DNA of 64,000 nt, taken from an uncultured Lachnospiraceae bacterium. GTDB taxonomy: Bacteria > Bacillota > Clostridia > Lachnospirales > Lachnospiraceae. The notes under the pieces are model-generated. The model was not told the origin of the DNA. It was given only the letters and a program-made list of their open reading frames with translations, and ran no database searches. Positions within the stretch are counted from its first letter, which is position 1. The number at the start of each line of letters is the position of its first letter. Position numbers and translations under genes: made by a program. Positions 8,324 to 17,295 of the stretch are shown in pieces. The stretch spans positions 6,352-70,351 of the forward strand of contig CAJJYZ010000009.1 of the NCBI GenBank assembly GCA_905197485.1, written 5' to 3'.

Positions 8324-9628
8324 TTATACTTTGAATACTGTCTGCTCCTTAATATCTGTAGCAAGAGATTCCAAAGCTACTTTTGTTCTGTGATATCTTA
8401 ATTTCCACTGCTCTTCTTTTGTTGTTGCCGGGTCCCCAAGCGGATATGGAATGGAGATTGTCGGCACGATTCTGTTGGAACCTACTGTCTTTGCAACCGG
8501 AATCAGATTACACATCTGTACAATCGGAAGACCGGATTTTTCCACTTCTTTTACCATCGTTGCGCCGCAACGTGTACAAGTACCTCATGTGGAAACCATA
8601 ATGACTCCGTCTACCCCGTCTTCTTTTAAGTATGGAATGATTTCTTTCGCCATTCTCTCGGCTTCTGCCTGTGTTGTTCCTGTTCCTACTGTTGTATAGA
8701 AGTATGGATGAAGGCTTCCAAATACCCCTTCTTTTTCCAATTCTTTCAACGCGTCAACCGGTGTGATAACATTTGGGTCTGCGTCTGCCGCTGCCGGGTC
8801 GAATCCGGCATGAATCGTCTTGTATTCTCCACCTTTTAATACCGCATCGCCGGAAATATCATATCTTCCCCATCTTGTCGCAGATGCCGACTGAATATGG
8901 TCTGGGTTATCTACCGGAACGATACCTCCTGTATTCAAAAGGGCAATTTTTGCATGGCCTAAATCTTTGATTGCAGGAGCAATCGGCACTCTGTCAAGCT
9001 TCGGCATCGGAAGTTCCGTCTCAAATGGTTCTCCATTCAGCTTCTTCACGAGCATCTCAATCATTCTCTCTGAAGCCGGTTTCCCGTCTTTTCTCCATAC
9101 CTGACGACGTACGCCACGTGCAAAATATCCTTCTTCATCTGCACTTCCGATTTCTTCTCCGTTCAAAATCTTGTTGGAAAGGCTTACCATCGCTTTGACG
9201 TCTTCACGCATTTTAGACGCAATGTTTCCACCCTTTAAGATATACATCTCTTTCTTAAACATATCGGCGCCCGGATTCTCTTCATTGATAGAAGTCACAA
9301 CCGGTACGTGATATTTTTCTTTCACCGCTTTGCAGATGGTTCCGCATGCAACACCATAACGTCCTGCCTGGAACGCCGGGCCGGCAAGGAAAATGTCGAA
9401 CTCTTTATCTGAAAGCATTTCAAGAATTGTATTCACAGCTTCCTCTGTATTGGAACCCATAAAATTGTCTCCACAAATAATCGTATGGGTAATTTCTGCA
9501 TCTAACTCTTTGGCAAATTCCAAAGCCGGTCCTACTTTTCCCTCGTGAATCTCAGGAGCAAAATCTGCTTTATCCTCTCCGCCAATCTGGCCGAAAAACT
9601 GATTGATATATAAAATCGCTTTCTTCAT
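8324..9628 (-). CDS. grdH: Betaine/glycine reductase component B, selenoprotein subunit (Sec at residue 348)
   Basis: The gene is read through an in-frame TGA at 8585-8587, giving a 434-residue protein of the GrdB/GrdF/GrdH family. The residues around the TGA read MVSTUGTCTRCG, the family's UxxCxxC active site. The N-terminus MKKAILYINQFFGQIGGE and the C-terminal ANRIVP-like and IPYPLGDP segments are typical. The start is the ATG after AAGGAGGG; an upstream in-frame codon would add 17 unlikely residues. The protein binds and reductively cleaves the substrate C-N bond, passing a carboxymethyl group to selenoprotein A (GrdA). GrdH rather than GrdB or GrdF is inferred from the downstream BCCT betaine transporter. 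Annotation programs will split it at the TGA. Confidence 0.95.
8558..8587 (-). promoter_or_regulatory. Sec codon with SECIS-like hairpin in grdH
   Basis: On the minus strand the TGA (8585-8587) is followed 12 bases later by a 6-bp stem CGTTGC-GGC-GCAACG (8558-8572) with a small G-rich loop. Bacterial SECIS elements recognised by SelB lie at this distance inside the coding region, with an apical loop 15-20 nt after the UGA. SelB, SelA, SelC and SelD must be encoded elsewhere. Confidence 0.75.
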
Positions 9629-9642
9629 TCCAAGTTCCCTCC

Positions 9643-10968
9643 TTAAAATTCTTTCATCGTCTTCGGCGACCATCCACATACCTGGTCTCCGCAGAACATA
9701 GAGTTATTCTCCATAATAATAGAACCGTCTTCTCTCACAGATGGCCCAAGTTTCTCATCTGCTGCCCATCCACCGGAAAGTCCGTCGCGAGCCAATGCCT
9801 GCAATTCACCTAATACCGTCTCCATCGGCGGAAGTTCAATCATCTCTGAAACATTGCCACAAGATACGATTGCATCACATTTCTCATCTAGTGTTACGAG
9901 TGGTTGCGACTGTCCGTCACGTCCTGTACACTCATTAGAAATACCAACTGTCTTCACTCCCGCATCCTCAAGCGCTACGATGCATCCCACGAAGTCTGCA
10001 TCCGGATTACCATAACCTTCTTCCGCTACAACCGCACCGTCTGCACCAAGTGTATTGGCTATCTGTGCCACATAAAGAGCTGCTCTTTCTTTCTGCTCCA
10101 AAGCAACATTTAAGTTCGACATAATGACTCCAAGGAAATTGATTGTCTTGCCATGAGCTTCATATAATGCCTTGATATTTGGGCAATTCTGGAAGTCATA
10201 TGTAGACCACTTCGAAGATACCGGCATAAAACTTCCGGATACAATCGCGCCATCTAACACTTCGTTCGGATGCATCACTGTAGGAAGCATGCGGTTCATA
10301 TCCCATCCGTAAGCCAAATCGTTGTAGCCGAGTTCTTCCATCTGTGACTGCGGCTGCATCACATATACAACAGAAGGAAGTTTTTCTGTCTCTTCCCCAC
10401 GCTTAATCATTGGCCCTAAATCAAAGACTTCTGTCTCTTCCGGTTCCAGTTCCTTCACACAATTCGCAATATATTCTGCAAGGCGATGTCCTGCTCTTCT
10501 TAATGCGTCATTTTTCTTCTGCTGCTCATGCTTCTCAAAATCTTCATTCGTATCTGCCACAAGTACGATATTCTTCAACTGACCGAAAAGTGTATATTTC
10601 TGTCCTTCTCCGCTCATATCGATGACTCCGTCCTGGAATCCGCCCCAATGTCTTCCGACTACAAGAACACTGCAATTTTTAAGCGCATGTGTCACACCTT
10701 CACCGGCTCTTGTCATCTCACCAGTATACCCAGGAAATGCGCTTCTTCCATCCGGGCGAACACGCGGTTCAATCGCTTCCTTCACCGGACACATACGAAT
10801 CTTATCTCCCGGCTTCGCAATATAAAGCTCTGCCTCTGTAATCCGCTCATCCTCCATAACAAACTGTAAAGCTTCATCCTTCTGAATCGTCAAAAGTCCG
10901 TCCTGATACGACAGCTTATCGCCGAAAACAATGTCCTTCACATAGAAATTACCTATTTCCAGTCTCAT
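9643..10968 (-). CDS. grdI: Betaine/glycine reductase component B, pyruvoyl-type proprotein subunit
   Basis: A 441-residue protein of the GrdE/GrdG/GrdI family, the proprotein that self-cleaves at a cysteine to give the alpha and beta subunits with a pyruvoyl group that binds the amine substrate. Conserved stretches include VLVVGRHWGGFQDG, MHPNEVLDGAIVSG and ISNECTGRDGQSQ. I cannot say with certainty which Cys (262 in DFQNCPN or 347 in NECTG) is the cleavage residue. The start is ATG after AAGGAGGAAGG. It lies 14 bases upstream of grdH, in the order usual for Grd component B operons. GrdA and component C genes are not in this window. Confidence 0.9.
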   Translation of the reverse strand: MRLEIGNFYVKDIVFGDKLSYQDGLLTIQKDEALQFVMEDERITEAELYIAKPGDKIRMCPVKEAIEPRVRPDGRSAFPGYTGEMTRAGEGVTHALKNCSVLVVGRHWGGFQDGVIDMSGEGQKYTLFGQLKNIVLVADTNEDFEKHEQQKKNDALRRAGHRLAEYIANCVKELEPEETEVFDLGPMIKRGEETEKLPSVVYVMQPQSQMEELGYNDLAYGWDMNRMLPTVMHPNEVLDGAIVSGSFMPVSSKWSTYDFQNCPNIKALYEAHGKTINFLGVIMSNLNVALEQKERAALYVAQIANTLGADGAVVAEEGYGNPDADFVGCIVALEDAGVKTVGISNECTGRDGQSQPLVTLDEKCDAIVSCGNVSEMIELPPMETVLGELQALARDGLSGGWAADEKLGPSVREDGSIIMENNSMFCGDQVCGWSPKTMKEF

Positions 10969-11030
10969 ATTTCCTTCCTCCTTGAAGATATTTTTATGTG
11001 CATTATGCACAATTTATTATTTACTAACCG

Positions 11031-11085
11031 CGCTTAGTACGTTATTTATACTATATAAACTACCACTAAGCGTGCTTATTGTCAA
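11031..11085. promoter_or_regulatory. Inverted operator-like repeats between grdI and the TetR gene
   Basis: CGCTTAGT (11031-11038) and its exact inverse ACTAAGCG (11065-11072), with extension on both sides, flank an AT-rich stretch containing TATAGTATAAAT on the minus strand. A TTGACA hexamer on the minus strand (11080-11085) abuts the right repeat. The position between divergent genes suggests binding of the adjacent TetR-like protein. Confidence 0.5.
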
Positions 11086-11190
11086 TAGTATTTTTCAATA
11101 TTACTTATAAACTCTTTCTATAAATATACTCTTGAATTTCTGTTTTTAGCATACTATACTATTCAAGTAATGATACAAGGGGGACCATTC

Positions 11191-11844
11191 ATGATTGATT
11201 ATACAAATGATACTTCAAAACGTGAGAATCTAATACATTTTATACGCGTAACTCAAGAACTTTTGGAAGAAGAAGACCTGAAAGGTATTTCCATCCGCAA
11301 GATTGCCTCGAAATCAGGCTTTCATAATTCAACCATCTATTTTTATTTTAAGGATTTAGGAGAACTGATTATGCTCGCCTCCATCAAGCGATTCCAGAGA
11401 TATAGTGAAGAGTTGGAACGGCAAAGCCAGAATCCGGACGCTTACGAAAAATTTTATGCCATTTGGGAATGTTTCGCAGAATCCGCGCTCAAGTATTCCT
11501 GTACTTTCTATAATTTCTTTTTTGGAAAACATAGCGACGACCTTCCTACTTTTCTTAATATTTATTACGACTTATTTCCAGAAGAACGCAACAAATTCAG
11601 CGCAGATATTGAAGCTATGTATTTTGGGAAAAACTATACCGAACGATGTAGAAAGATTCTAATTCCTCTCATCGAAGATTCACGCACTCGTGTGACAGAA
11701 AATAATCTTGATATTGTGACGGATATTACCGTCAGTCTTACGAAAGACCTGCTTGGAAGGAAATGCAGCAATCCTGAACTGTCTTCCGAAGAAATGCAGA
11801 AAAAAATGATGGATATTTTGCACTTTATTATTGATAATGAATAA
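11191..11844 (+). CDS. TetR/AcrR-family regulator, divergent from the betaine reductase operon
   Basis: A 217-residue protein with an N-terminal helix-turn-helix (ISIRKIASKSGFHNSTIYFYF, about residues 33-53, the TetR recognition region) and an alpha-helical C-terminal ligand domain. The start is the ATG seven bases after AAGGGGGACC; an ATG seven codons upstream has no ribosome binding site. Its divergent placement relative to grdI-grdH-BCCT and the inverted repeats between them suggest that it controls that operon. The ligand is unknown; betaine or a related amine is a guess. Confidence 0.85.
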   Translation: MIDYTNDTSKRENLIHFIRVTQELLEEEDLKGISIRKIASKSGFHNSTIYFYFKDLGELIMLASIKRFQRYSEELERQSQNPDAYEKFYAIWECFAESALKYSCTFYNFFFGKHSDDLPTFLNIYYDLFPEERNKFSADIEAMYFGKNYTERCRKILIPLIEDSRTRVTENNLDIVTDITVSLTKDLLGRKCSNPELSSEEMQKKMMDILHFIIDNE

Positions 11845-11847
11845 ATC

Positions 11848-11906
11848 AAAAAGTCTCAGACAGAGAAAGCTGTTTCACAGCACAGCTCTCTCCATCTGAG
11901 ACTTTT
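11848..11906. terminator. Bidirectional terminator
   Basis: AAAAGTCTCAGA / TCTGAGACTTTT outer stem with an inner AGAAAGCTGT/ACAGCTCTCT-like pairing, between the convergent tetR and nagA genes. Confidence 0.85.
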
Positions 11907-11926
11907 AACCTATAAAATTATGTTAT

Positions 11927-13033
11927 CTATCCATTCAAAATTACTTTTTGAATTTCTAAATTCTGGTCTAACAATACGAGATTTCCTACTTTTCCTGCTC
12001 GGATAGAACCATATTTATCATCCAATCCTACACTCTTCGCCGGATTGATTGTTGCCGCTGCAACCGCATCTTCCAGAGAGATACCCATATTCTTTACCGC
12101 ATTTCTCATACAATCCATCAGATTTGTAACCGAACCGGCAAGCGCTCCTCCTTCAGTCAATGTTGCCATATTGCCTTTCACCGTAACAGCCTGTCCTCCA
12201 AGTGAATACTGTCCGTCAGGCATTCCGGTTGCACGCATACTGTCGCTAATTAAAACAACTCTGTCTTTAAACATATCAAACGTTGTTCTGACAACTGAAG
12301 GGTGGATGTGTACTCCGTCTGTGATAAGCTCTACCATAACATGGGAACTATCATGAGCCGCTCCGATAACTCCCGGTGCACGATGTGTGAATACAGGCAT
12401 TGCATTATAAAGATGTGTTGCGTGGTCTGCACCCAAATCATAGCCTTTCTTCGCCGTATCATAATCTGCAAGTGTATGAGCAAAAGAAATATGTACCTCA
12501 TCATGCAATTCTTTGATAAATTCCATTGCCCCTTCCGCCTCCGGCGCAATATCTACAAGGCGGAATAATCCGTTTGCTTCTTTCTGAAGTCTGCGGAACA
12601 TCTCCACATCCGGTTTTACGATATGTGTTCCTGCCTGCGCTCCCTTTTTCCCCGGAGAGATGAATGGGCCTTCCATGTTAATTCCTGCAAGATAAGCGCC
12701 TTCTTCATTCTGGTAATCGCCCGCTGTCTTTGCAATCTTCAGAAGTTCTTCTTCCGCCAATGTCATTGTAGCCGGAACAATCGTTGTCACACCTTGTGAC
12801 GCCTCGTATTTTGCAATCTCTCGAATCGCTTCTTCTGTTCCGTCACAAAAATCATAGCTGACTGCTCCATGAAAATGTACGTCTATAAGTCCCGGAATCG
12901 CATAGCACCCGTTTCCATCAATGATTTCTTCCTGGTTTGACGCTTCTGCCTGAAAAACTCCGTCTTCAATGATAACTTCTCCCGGAACGAATCTTTTATC
13001 TTCCGTAAAAACTCTTACATTCTTAATAATCAT
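11927..13033 (-). CDS. nagA: N-acetylglucosamine-6-phosphate deacetylase
   Basis: A 368-residue amidohydrolase-superfamily enzyme that removes acetate from GlcNAc-6-phosphate. Metal- and substrate-binding motifs are present: GLIDVHFHGAVSYDFCD near residue 50, NMEGPFISPGKKGAQ near 120 (Glu ligand), FAHTLADY near 185, GADHATHLYNAMP near 200, and LISDSMRATGMPDG with the catalytic Asp near 260. It lies five bases downstream of nagB and together they turn GlcNAc-6-P into fructose-6-P, ammonia and acetate. Confidence 0.97.
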   Translation of the reverse strand: MIIKNVRVFTEDKRFVPGEVIIEDGVFQAEASNQEEIIDGNGCYAIPGLIDVHFHGAVSYDFCDGTEEAIREIAKYEASQGVTTIVPATMTLAEEELLKIAKTAGDYQNEEGAYLAGINMEGPFISPGKKGAQAGTHIVKPDVEMFRRLQKEANGLFRLVDIAPEAEGAMEFIKELHDEVHISFAHTLADYDTAKKGYDLGADHATHLYNAMPVFTHRAPGVIGAAHDSSHVMVELITDGVHIHPSVVRTTFDMFKDRVVLISDSMRATGMPDGQYSLGGQAVTVKGNMATLTEGGALAGSVTNLMDCMRNAVKNMGISLEDAVAAATINPAKSVGLDDKYGSIRAGKVGNLVLLDQNLEIQKVILNG

Positions 13034-13037
13034 AATC

Positions 13038-13769
13038 TTATTCCTCTACTTTAGAGTAAGCTGCTGCGTCGCATACAACTGTTACATCCGGATGGAACTG
13101 TAAAATAGATGCCGGAACGCTTGGTGTTACAGGTCCGAAGAACGCTTTTTTCACGATTTCTGCCTTGTCTTCTCCACTTACTACAACTACGATTTTCTTT
13201 GCATTCATGATTGTTCCGATTCCCATTGTGTAAGCCTGTTTTGGAACATCATCTGCGGAAGCGAAGAATCTCTTATTCGCCTCGATTGTGCTCGGCTGTA
13301 AGTCTACGCAATGTGTTGCTTTGTCGAACTGTTCTGCAGGCTCGTTGAATCCGATATGTCCGTTGTGTCCGAGTCCTAATAACTGAAGGTCAGCTCCGCC
13401 GTAAGATTTGATTAATTCTTCATAGCGTGCACATTCTTTCTCTGCATCCGGTTCCATACCGTTCGGTACGTTTGTATTTGCCTTATCAATATTAATGTGA
13501 TTGAAAAGATTGTCATTCATAAAATAGTAGTAGCTCTGGTCGTTCTCTCTTGGAAGTCCCTTATACTCGTCTAAGTTTACAGATTTTACCTGTGAAAAAT
13601 CAAGGTCTCCGTTCTCATACATTCTGATTAATTCCTTATATGTACCGATTGGAGAAGAACCTGTTGCAAGACCAAGTACACAATCCGGTTTTGTAATTAC
13701 CTGTGCAGCGATAATGTTAGCTGCTTTTCTACTCATTTCATTATAATCTGCTGTCTTTAAAATTCTCAT
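13038..13769 (-). CDS. nagB: Glucosamine-6-phosphate deaminase
   Basis: A 243-residue enzyme converting glucosamine-6-phosphate to fructose-6-phosphate and ammonia. Family motifs: GLATGSSPIGTYKEL (residues 34-48), NLDEYKGL with catalytic Asp/Glu near 70, LLGLGHNGHIGFNEP near 135 with the catalytic His. It is the first gene of the nagB-nagA operon. The C-terminus is short, as in other Firmicute NagB proteins. No regulator of the NagR type is adjacent. Confidence 0.97.
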   Translation of the reverse strand: MRILKTADYNEMSRKAANIIAAQVITKPDCVLGLATGSSPIGTYKELIRMYENGDLDFSQVKSVNLDEYKGLPRENDQSYYYFMNDNLFNHINIDKANTNVPNGMEPDAEKECARYEELIKSYGGADLQLLGLGHNGHIGFNEPAEQFDKATHCVDLQPSTIEANKRFFASADDVPKQAYTMGIGTIMNAKKIVVVVSGEDKAEIVKKAFFGPVTPSVPASILQFHPDVTVVCDAAAYSKVEE

Positions 13770-13881
13770 CTTCGTTACCTCTTTTCTGTTAATCCAATAA
13801 TATAGATTTCCATTTTCATATACTTCCTTTCAAACTATACCATATTTATCCGTTTTTCACAATAAAAGACATCAAAAGTAC

Positions 13882-13912
13882 AAAAAAAGGATGCGACAAT
13901 GCACATCCCTTT
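13882..13912 (-). terminator. Terminator of the XRE membrane regulator gene
   Basis: Minus strand stem AAAGGGATG / CATCCTTT with one bulged base, followed by a T7 run, two bases after the stop codon. Confidence 0.7.
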
Positions 13913-13914
13913 CT

Positions 13915-14910
13915 TTATCCCTCTTTTCCAAAGATTCCTCCGAGAACTACGGAAAATACTGCCGCCACCGGCCAAATAATCCAGCTTCTTCCCCAATCCA
14001 TCGTCCAAAAACTATACGCCAGATAAACGGCTACAATCAATGGCCAATAAATGGCTTCCCACTTGCTGTTCTTCTTTGCCATCGTCTTTCGACTCAATGT
14101 ATAGTCATTTTCCTGCAATAATCTGTCATAACAAAAACGCACAGTCATAACCCTGATAAAAATATGAACCGCTATGGATACCACAACAAGGATTCCCACA
14201 ATACACCATACAAAAGTAATCTCTGATGCCTGGAATGCTGCCGCTGCAAATAATGGAACCACACTCAAAATGCAAAGTGTTACTCCAACCAGAATCCCTG
14301 TCGTATAGGTTGCATTCTGCGCCTGTTTTCTTTCTTTTACAATTCCCGAAACTCCATATTCCAATTCAATCGGTTCTTTTTCTAAATATTGATAGCGTTC
14401 CATCTTCATTCCGATTGTAATGAACATCACAACTGCCGGAGCAACTATCAATAATAAAGCAATCAGACCGAATCCTCCTGCCATATCCTCCGAAATCGGA
14501 ATCATACCTCTTTCTGCATAGACTCCCAATAAAAGCAACAAAACCGGAGATACAATACACATCGAAACACCAAGCGCTATTTTCTTCGCTGCATACATGC
14601 TGTCTTTCATATAGTTTGTCGCCTCTTCAAGCGATACGTCTCTGACCGATTCATTTGCGCACTCTACATGAACTTCTCCTTGCTCTGCCGGAATAATTTC
14701 TTCCCGTTCTTCCACTTCCTCTTTTAACAGATAGTCTGTGCTTACATCAAATATCTGACTTAATAATAAAATCTTGTTCAAATCTGGAATCGATGTTCCG
14801 CTTTCCCATTTTGATACAGATTGTCTGGATACATGCATCTGTTCTGCCAACTCTTCCTGAGACCATCCGTTTTTCTTTCGAAGCTTAATAATTTTCTCTG
14901 CTAATATCAT
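13915..14910 (-). CDS. XRE-family regulator with C-terminal membrane domain
   Basis: A 331-residue protein. Residues 1-60 form a Cro/CI helix-turn-helix ([20 protein letters not shown], then [20 protein letters not shown]). An acidic linker follows, then about six to seven hydrophobic segments from residue 100 on. Membrane-bound XRE proteins of this sort are common in Lachnospiraceae and may sense envelope stress, but no function is established. The start is the ATG after AGGAGG. A 10-bp palindrome ACGATATCGT at 14955-14964, just upstream, could be its operator. Confidence 0.85.
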   Translation of the reverse strand: MILAEKIIKLRKKNGWSQEELAEQMHVSRQSVSKWESGTSIPDLNKILLLSQIFDVSTDYLLKEEVEEREEIIPAEQGEVHVECANESVRDVSLEEATNYMKDSMYAAKKIALGVSMCIVSPVLLLLLGVYAERGMIPISEDMAGGFGLIALLLIVAPAVVMFITIGMKMERYQYLEKEPIELEYGVSGIVKERKQAQNATYTTGILVGVTLCILSVVPLFAAAAFQASEITFVWCIVGILVVVSIAVHIFIRVMTVRFCYDRLLQENDYTLSRKTMAKKNSKWEAIYWPLIVAVYLAYSFWTMDWGRSWIIWPVAAVFSVVLGGIFGKEG

Positions 14911-15068
14911 ATGGTAAACCTCCTTCATATGCTCTGCTTGTTTCTATTTCTTTTACGATATCGTTATCATATTTATAGCAGACACAACGGTTTCCTTCTA
15001 CCAATCCGGCTTTGAACTTTGTCAACCGGCAGTTGCAACGCCCATTTCACGAGGATTTTCGGCTCTTT

Positions 15069-17237
15069 TTATAACTTCAGTTTCGCAAATGCATCTGCAA
15101 ACGCATTGTTTACCGGCTCATCTTTCTGCTGCCGCAAATACTTCTGTACATCTTTTTTGCTGACTCCGGCGCCTTCCTTTTCCCTTCTCTTCTTGAACGC
15201 AGAGAGTTTTTCTTTATAGCCACAGGCACATACAAACTGTTCTTCCTCTCCCTTTTTGATGATTTCCATCTTCTTGTGGCACTGCGGACATCTTGCATTA
15301 GAAAGTCGGGCAATCACTTCTTTATGACCGCATTCTCTATCCTGGCACACGAGCATTCTTCCTTGCTTTCCATTCACAGAAAGCATCGGCTTGCCGCACT
15401 TTGGACACTTTTTATTTGTAATATTATCATGACGGAATTTTCCTTCTCCCGTCTTAATCTCATCGATAATATCTACCGTATATCCCTTGATTTCCTGAAG
15501 GAATTTTTCTTTCTGTAACTTTCCTTTCGCAATATTCGAAAGCTTCATCTCCCAGTCTGCCGTAAGTTCCGGTTTCTTCAAATCTTCCGGTACAAGCTCC
15601 AGAAGCTGTTTTCCTTTGGATGTAATATAAATATCCTTACCGCGAAGCTCCATCAAGAACGAATGAAATAGTTTATCAATAATATCCGCTCTTGTGGCAA
15701 CGGTTCCGAGTCCACCTGTCTCCCCAAGAGTTTTTACCGCCTGTTTGTCCTTGGATTCCATGTATTTCACCGGATTCTCCATCGCAGAGAGGAGTGTTGC
15801 CTCGGTAAAATGCGCCGGCGGCTTCGTCTTCCCGCTTGTCACTCGAATCTGACGAATCGGGAAACGTCTTCCCTTCTCCATATCAGGAAGAGACTGCTCA
15901 GACACTTCTTCCTCTATTTCTTCATCCGAATAGTCGTATACGGTTTTCCAGCCCGCCTCTTTTACAATCTTTCCTTTTGCTATGAACTGTTCTCCTTCTG
16001 CCAGTCCCCGAAGTGTGGTCTGCTCATATTCAAACGGCGGATAGAACACGCTCAGAAATCTTCGGACAACCAAGTCATAAATCTTCCGCTCTTCATTCGT
16101 CATATGCTCCAACTGCACATACTGCTCTGTAGGAATAATGGCATGATGGTCGCTGACCTTCTTATCATCCACGAATGATTTGTTTACTTTTAACGGTTTC
16201 ATCACAAGACTTCCTGCCAATTTCTTATACGGTCCGACTGCACATGCTCTCAAACGGTCTTTCAGCGTATCCACGACATCCGTTCCGATATATTTTGAAT
16301 CCGTACGAGGGTAAGTCAATACTTTGTGGTTTTCATAAAGCCTTTGCATAATATTCAGCGTCTCTTTTGCAGAGAAACCGAAACGGCGATTCGCATCCCT
16401 TTGAAGCTCCGTCAAATCATAAAGCCCCGGTGCAAAGGATTTTTTTGAAGATTTATCCACACATTCTACTGTAATTTCTTCATTTTTCAACTTCTCTTCA
16501 ATTTTTTCCACACGTTCCTTCGAAAATGTCCGATAGCTTCCCGATTTCTTCTCCTGCCATGTCCACGCCACATTTCCTGCCTGTACAGAGATTCCGTAGT
16601 ATTCTTCCGGTCGGAACGAACGAATCTCTTCCTCTCGCTTAGCAATCATGGCAAGCGTCGGTGTCTGCACACGACCACAGGAAAGCTGTGCATTGTACTT
16701 GCATGTCAATGCTCTTGTCGCATTGATTCCAACAAGCCAATCCGCTTCGGCTCTGGAAACTGCCGCCGCATACAAATCATTGTATTTTCTGCCGTCCACA
16801 AGCTTTGCAAATCCTTCTTTTATTGCCTTATCCGTTACGGAAGATATCCAAAGACGTTTGATTGGTTTGTGACAGTTTGCCTTTTCCAGAATCCATCTTG
16901 CCACAAGCTCCCCTTCTCTTCCCGCATCCGTCGCAATGATAATCTCCCCGACGTCCTTTCGGAAAAGCTGTGACTTCACCGCGTTGTACTGCTTTGCAGT
17001 TTTCTTAATAACAACAAGCTCCATCTGCTTCGGCATCATCGGAAGCACTTCCATCTTCCACTCTTTCCACTTCTTATCGTAGCCATCCGGGTCTGCCAGT
17101 GTTACAAGATGCCCCAACGCCCATGTAACAACATATTGGCTTCCCTCTATGGCTCCCGATATATTCTTATTACATTTTAAAACTCGGGCGATATCTCGCG
17201 CCACAGATGGTTTTTCTGCAATCACTAATGATTTCAT
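15069..17237 (-). CDS. topB: DNA topoisomerase III
   Basis: A 722-residue type IA topoisomerase. The N-terminal TOPRIM domain carries VIAEKPSVARDIARVL and the ATDAGREGEL acidic motif near residue 105. The catalytic tyrosine lies in VLTYPRTDSKYIG near residue 310. The C-terminus has two zinc-finger-like Cys4 modules (CPKCGKP...C..C and CPQCHKK...CAC). It relaxes and decatenates DNA. This length and the double finger fit the chromosomal TopB form; nothing nearby suggests an integrative element. Confidence 0.95.
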   Translation of the reverse strand: MKSLVIAEKPSVARDIARVLKCNKNISGAIEGSQYVVTWALGHLVTLADPDGYDKKWKEWKMEVLPMMPKQMELVVIKKTAKQYNAVKSQLFRKDVGEIIIATDAGREGELVARWILEKANCHKPIKRLWISSVTDKAIKEGFAKLVDGRKYNDLYAAAVSRAEADWLVGINATRALTCKYNAQLSCGRVQTPTLAMIAKREEEIRSFRPEEYYGISVQAGNVAWTWQEKKSGSYRTFSKERVEKIEEKLKNEEITVECVDKSSKKSFAPGLYDLTELQRDANRRFGFSAKETLNIMQRLYENHKVLTYPRTDSKYIGTDVVDTLKDRLRACAVGPYKKLAGSLVMKPLKVNKSFVDDKKVSDHHAIIPTEQYVQLEHMTNEERKIYDLVVRRFLSVFYPPFEYEQTTLRGLAEGEQFIAKGKIVKEAGWKTVYDYSDEEIEEEVSEQSLPDMEKGRRFPIRQIRVTSGKTKPPAHFTEATLLSAMENPVKYMESKDKQAVKTLGETGGLGTVATRADIIDKLFHSFLMELRGKDIYITSKGKQLLELVPEDLKKPELTADWEMKLSNIAKGKLQKEKFLQEIKGYTVDIIDEIKTGEGKFRHDNITNKKCPKCGKPMLSVNGKQGRMLVCQDRECGHKEVIARLSNARCPQCHKKMEIIKKGEEEQFVCACGYKEKLSAFKKRREKEGAGVSKKDVQKYLRQQKDEPVNNAFADAFAKLKL

Positions 17238-17295
17238 CTCTTCATCCTTTCATATAAACGGGAACAGAACTGACTATTCTGCTCCCTGATTTTTT

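Noticed and set aside
8324..8557. A separate 77-residue protein after grdH
   Set aside because: It is the C-terminal part of grdH after the Sec codon; its internal ATG has no ribosome binding site.
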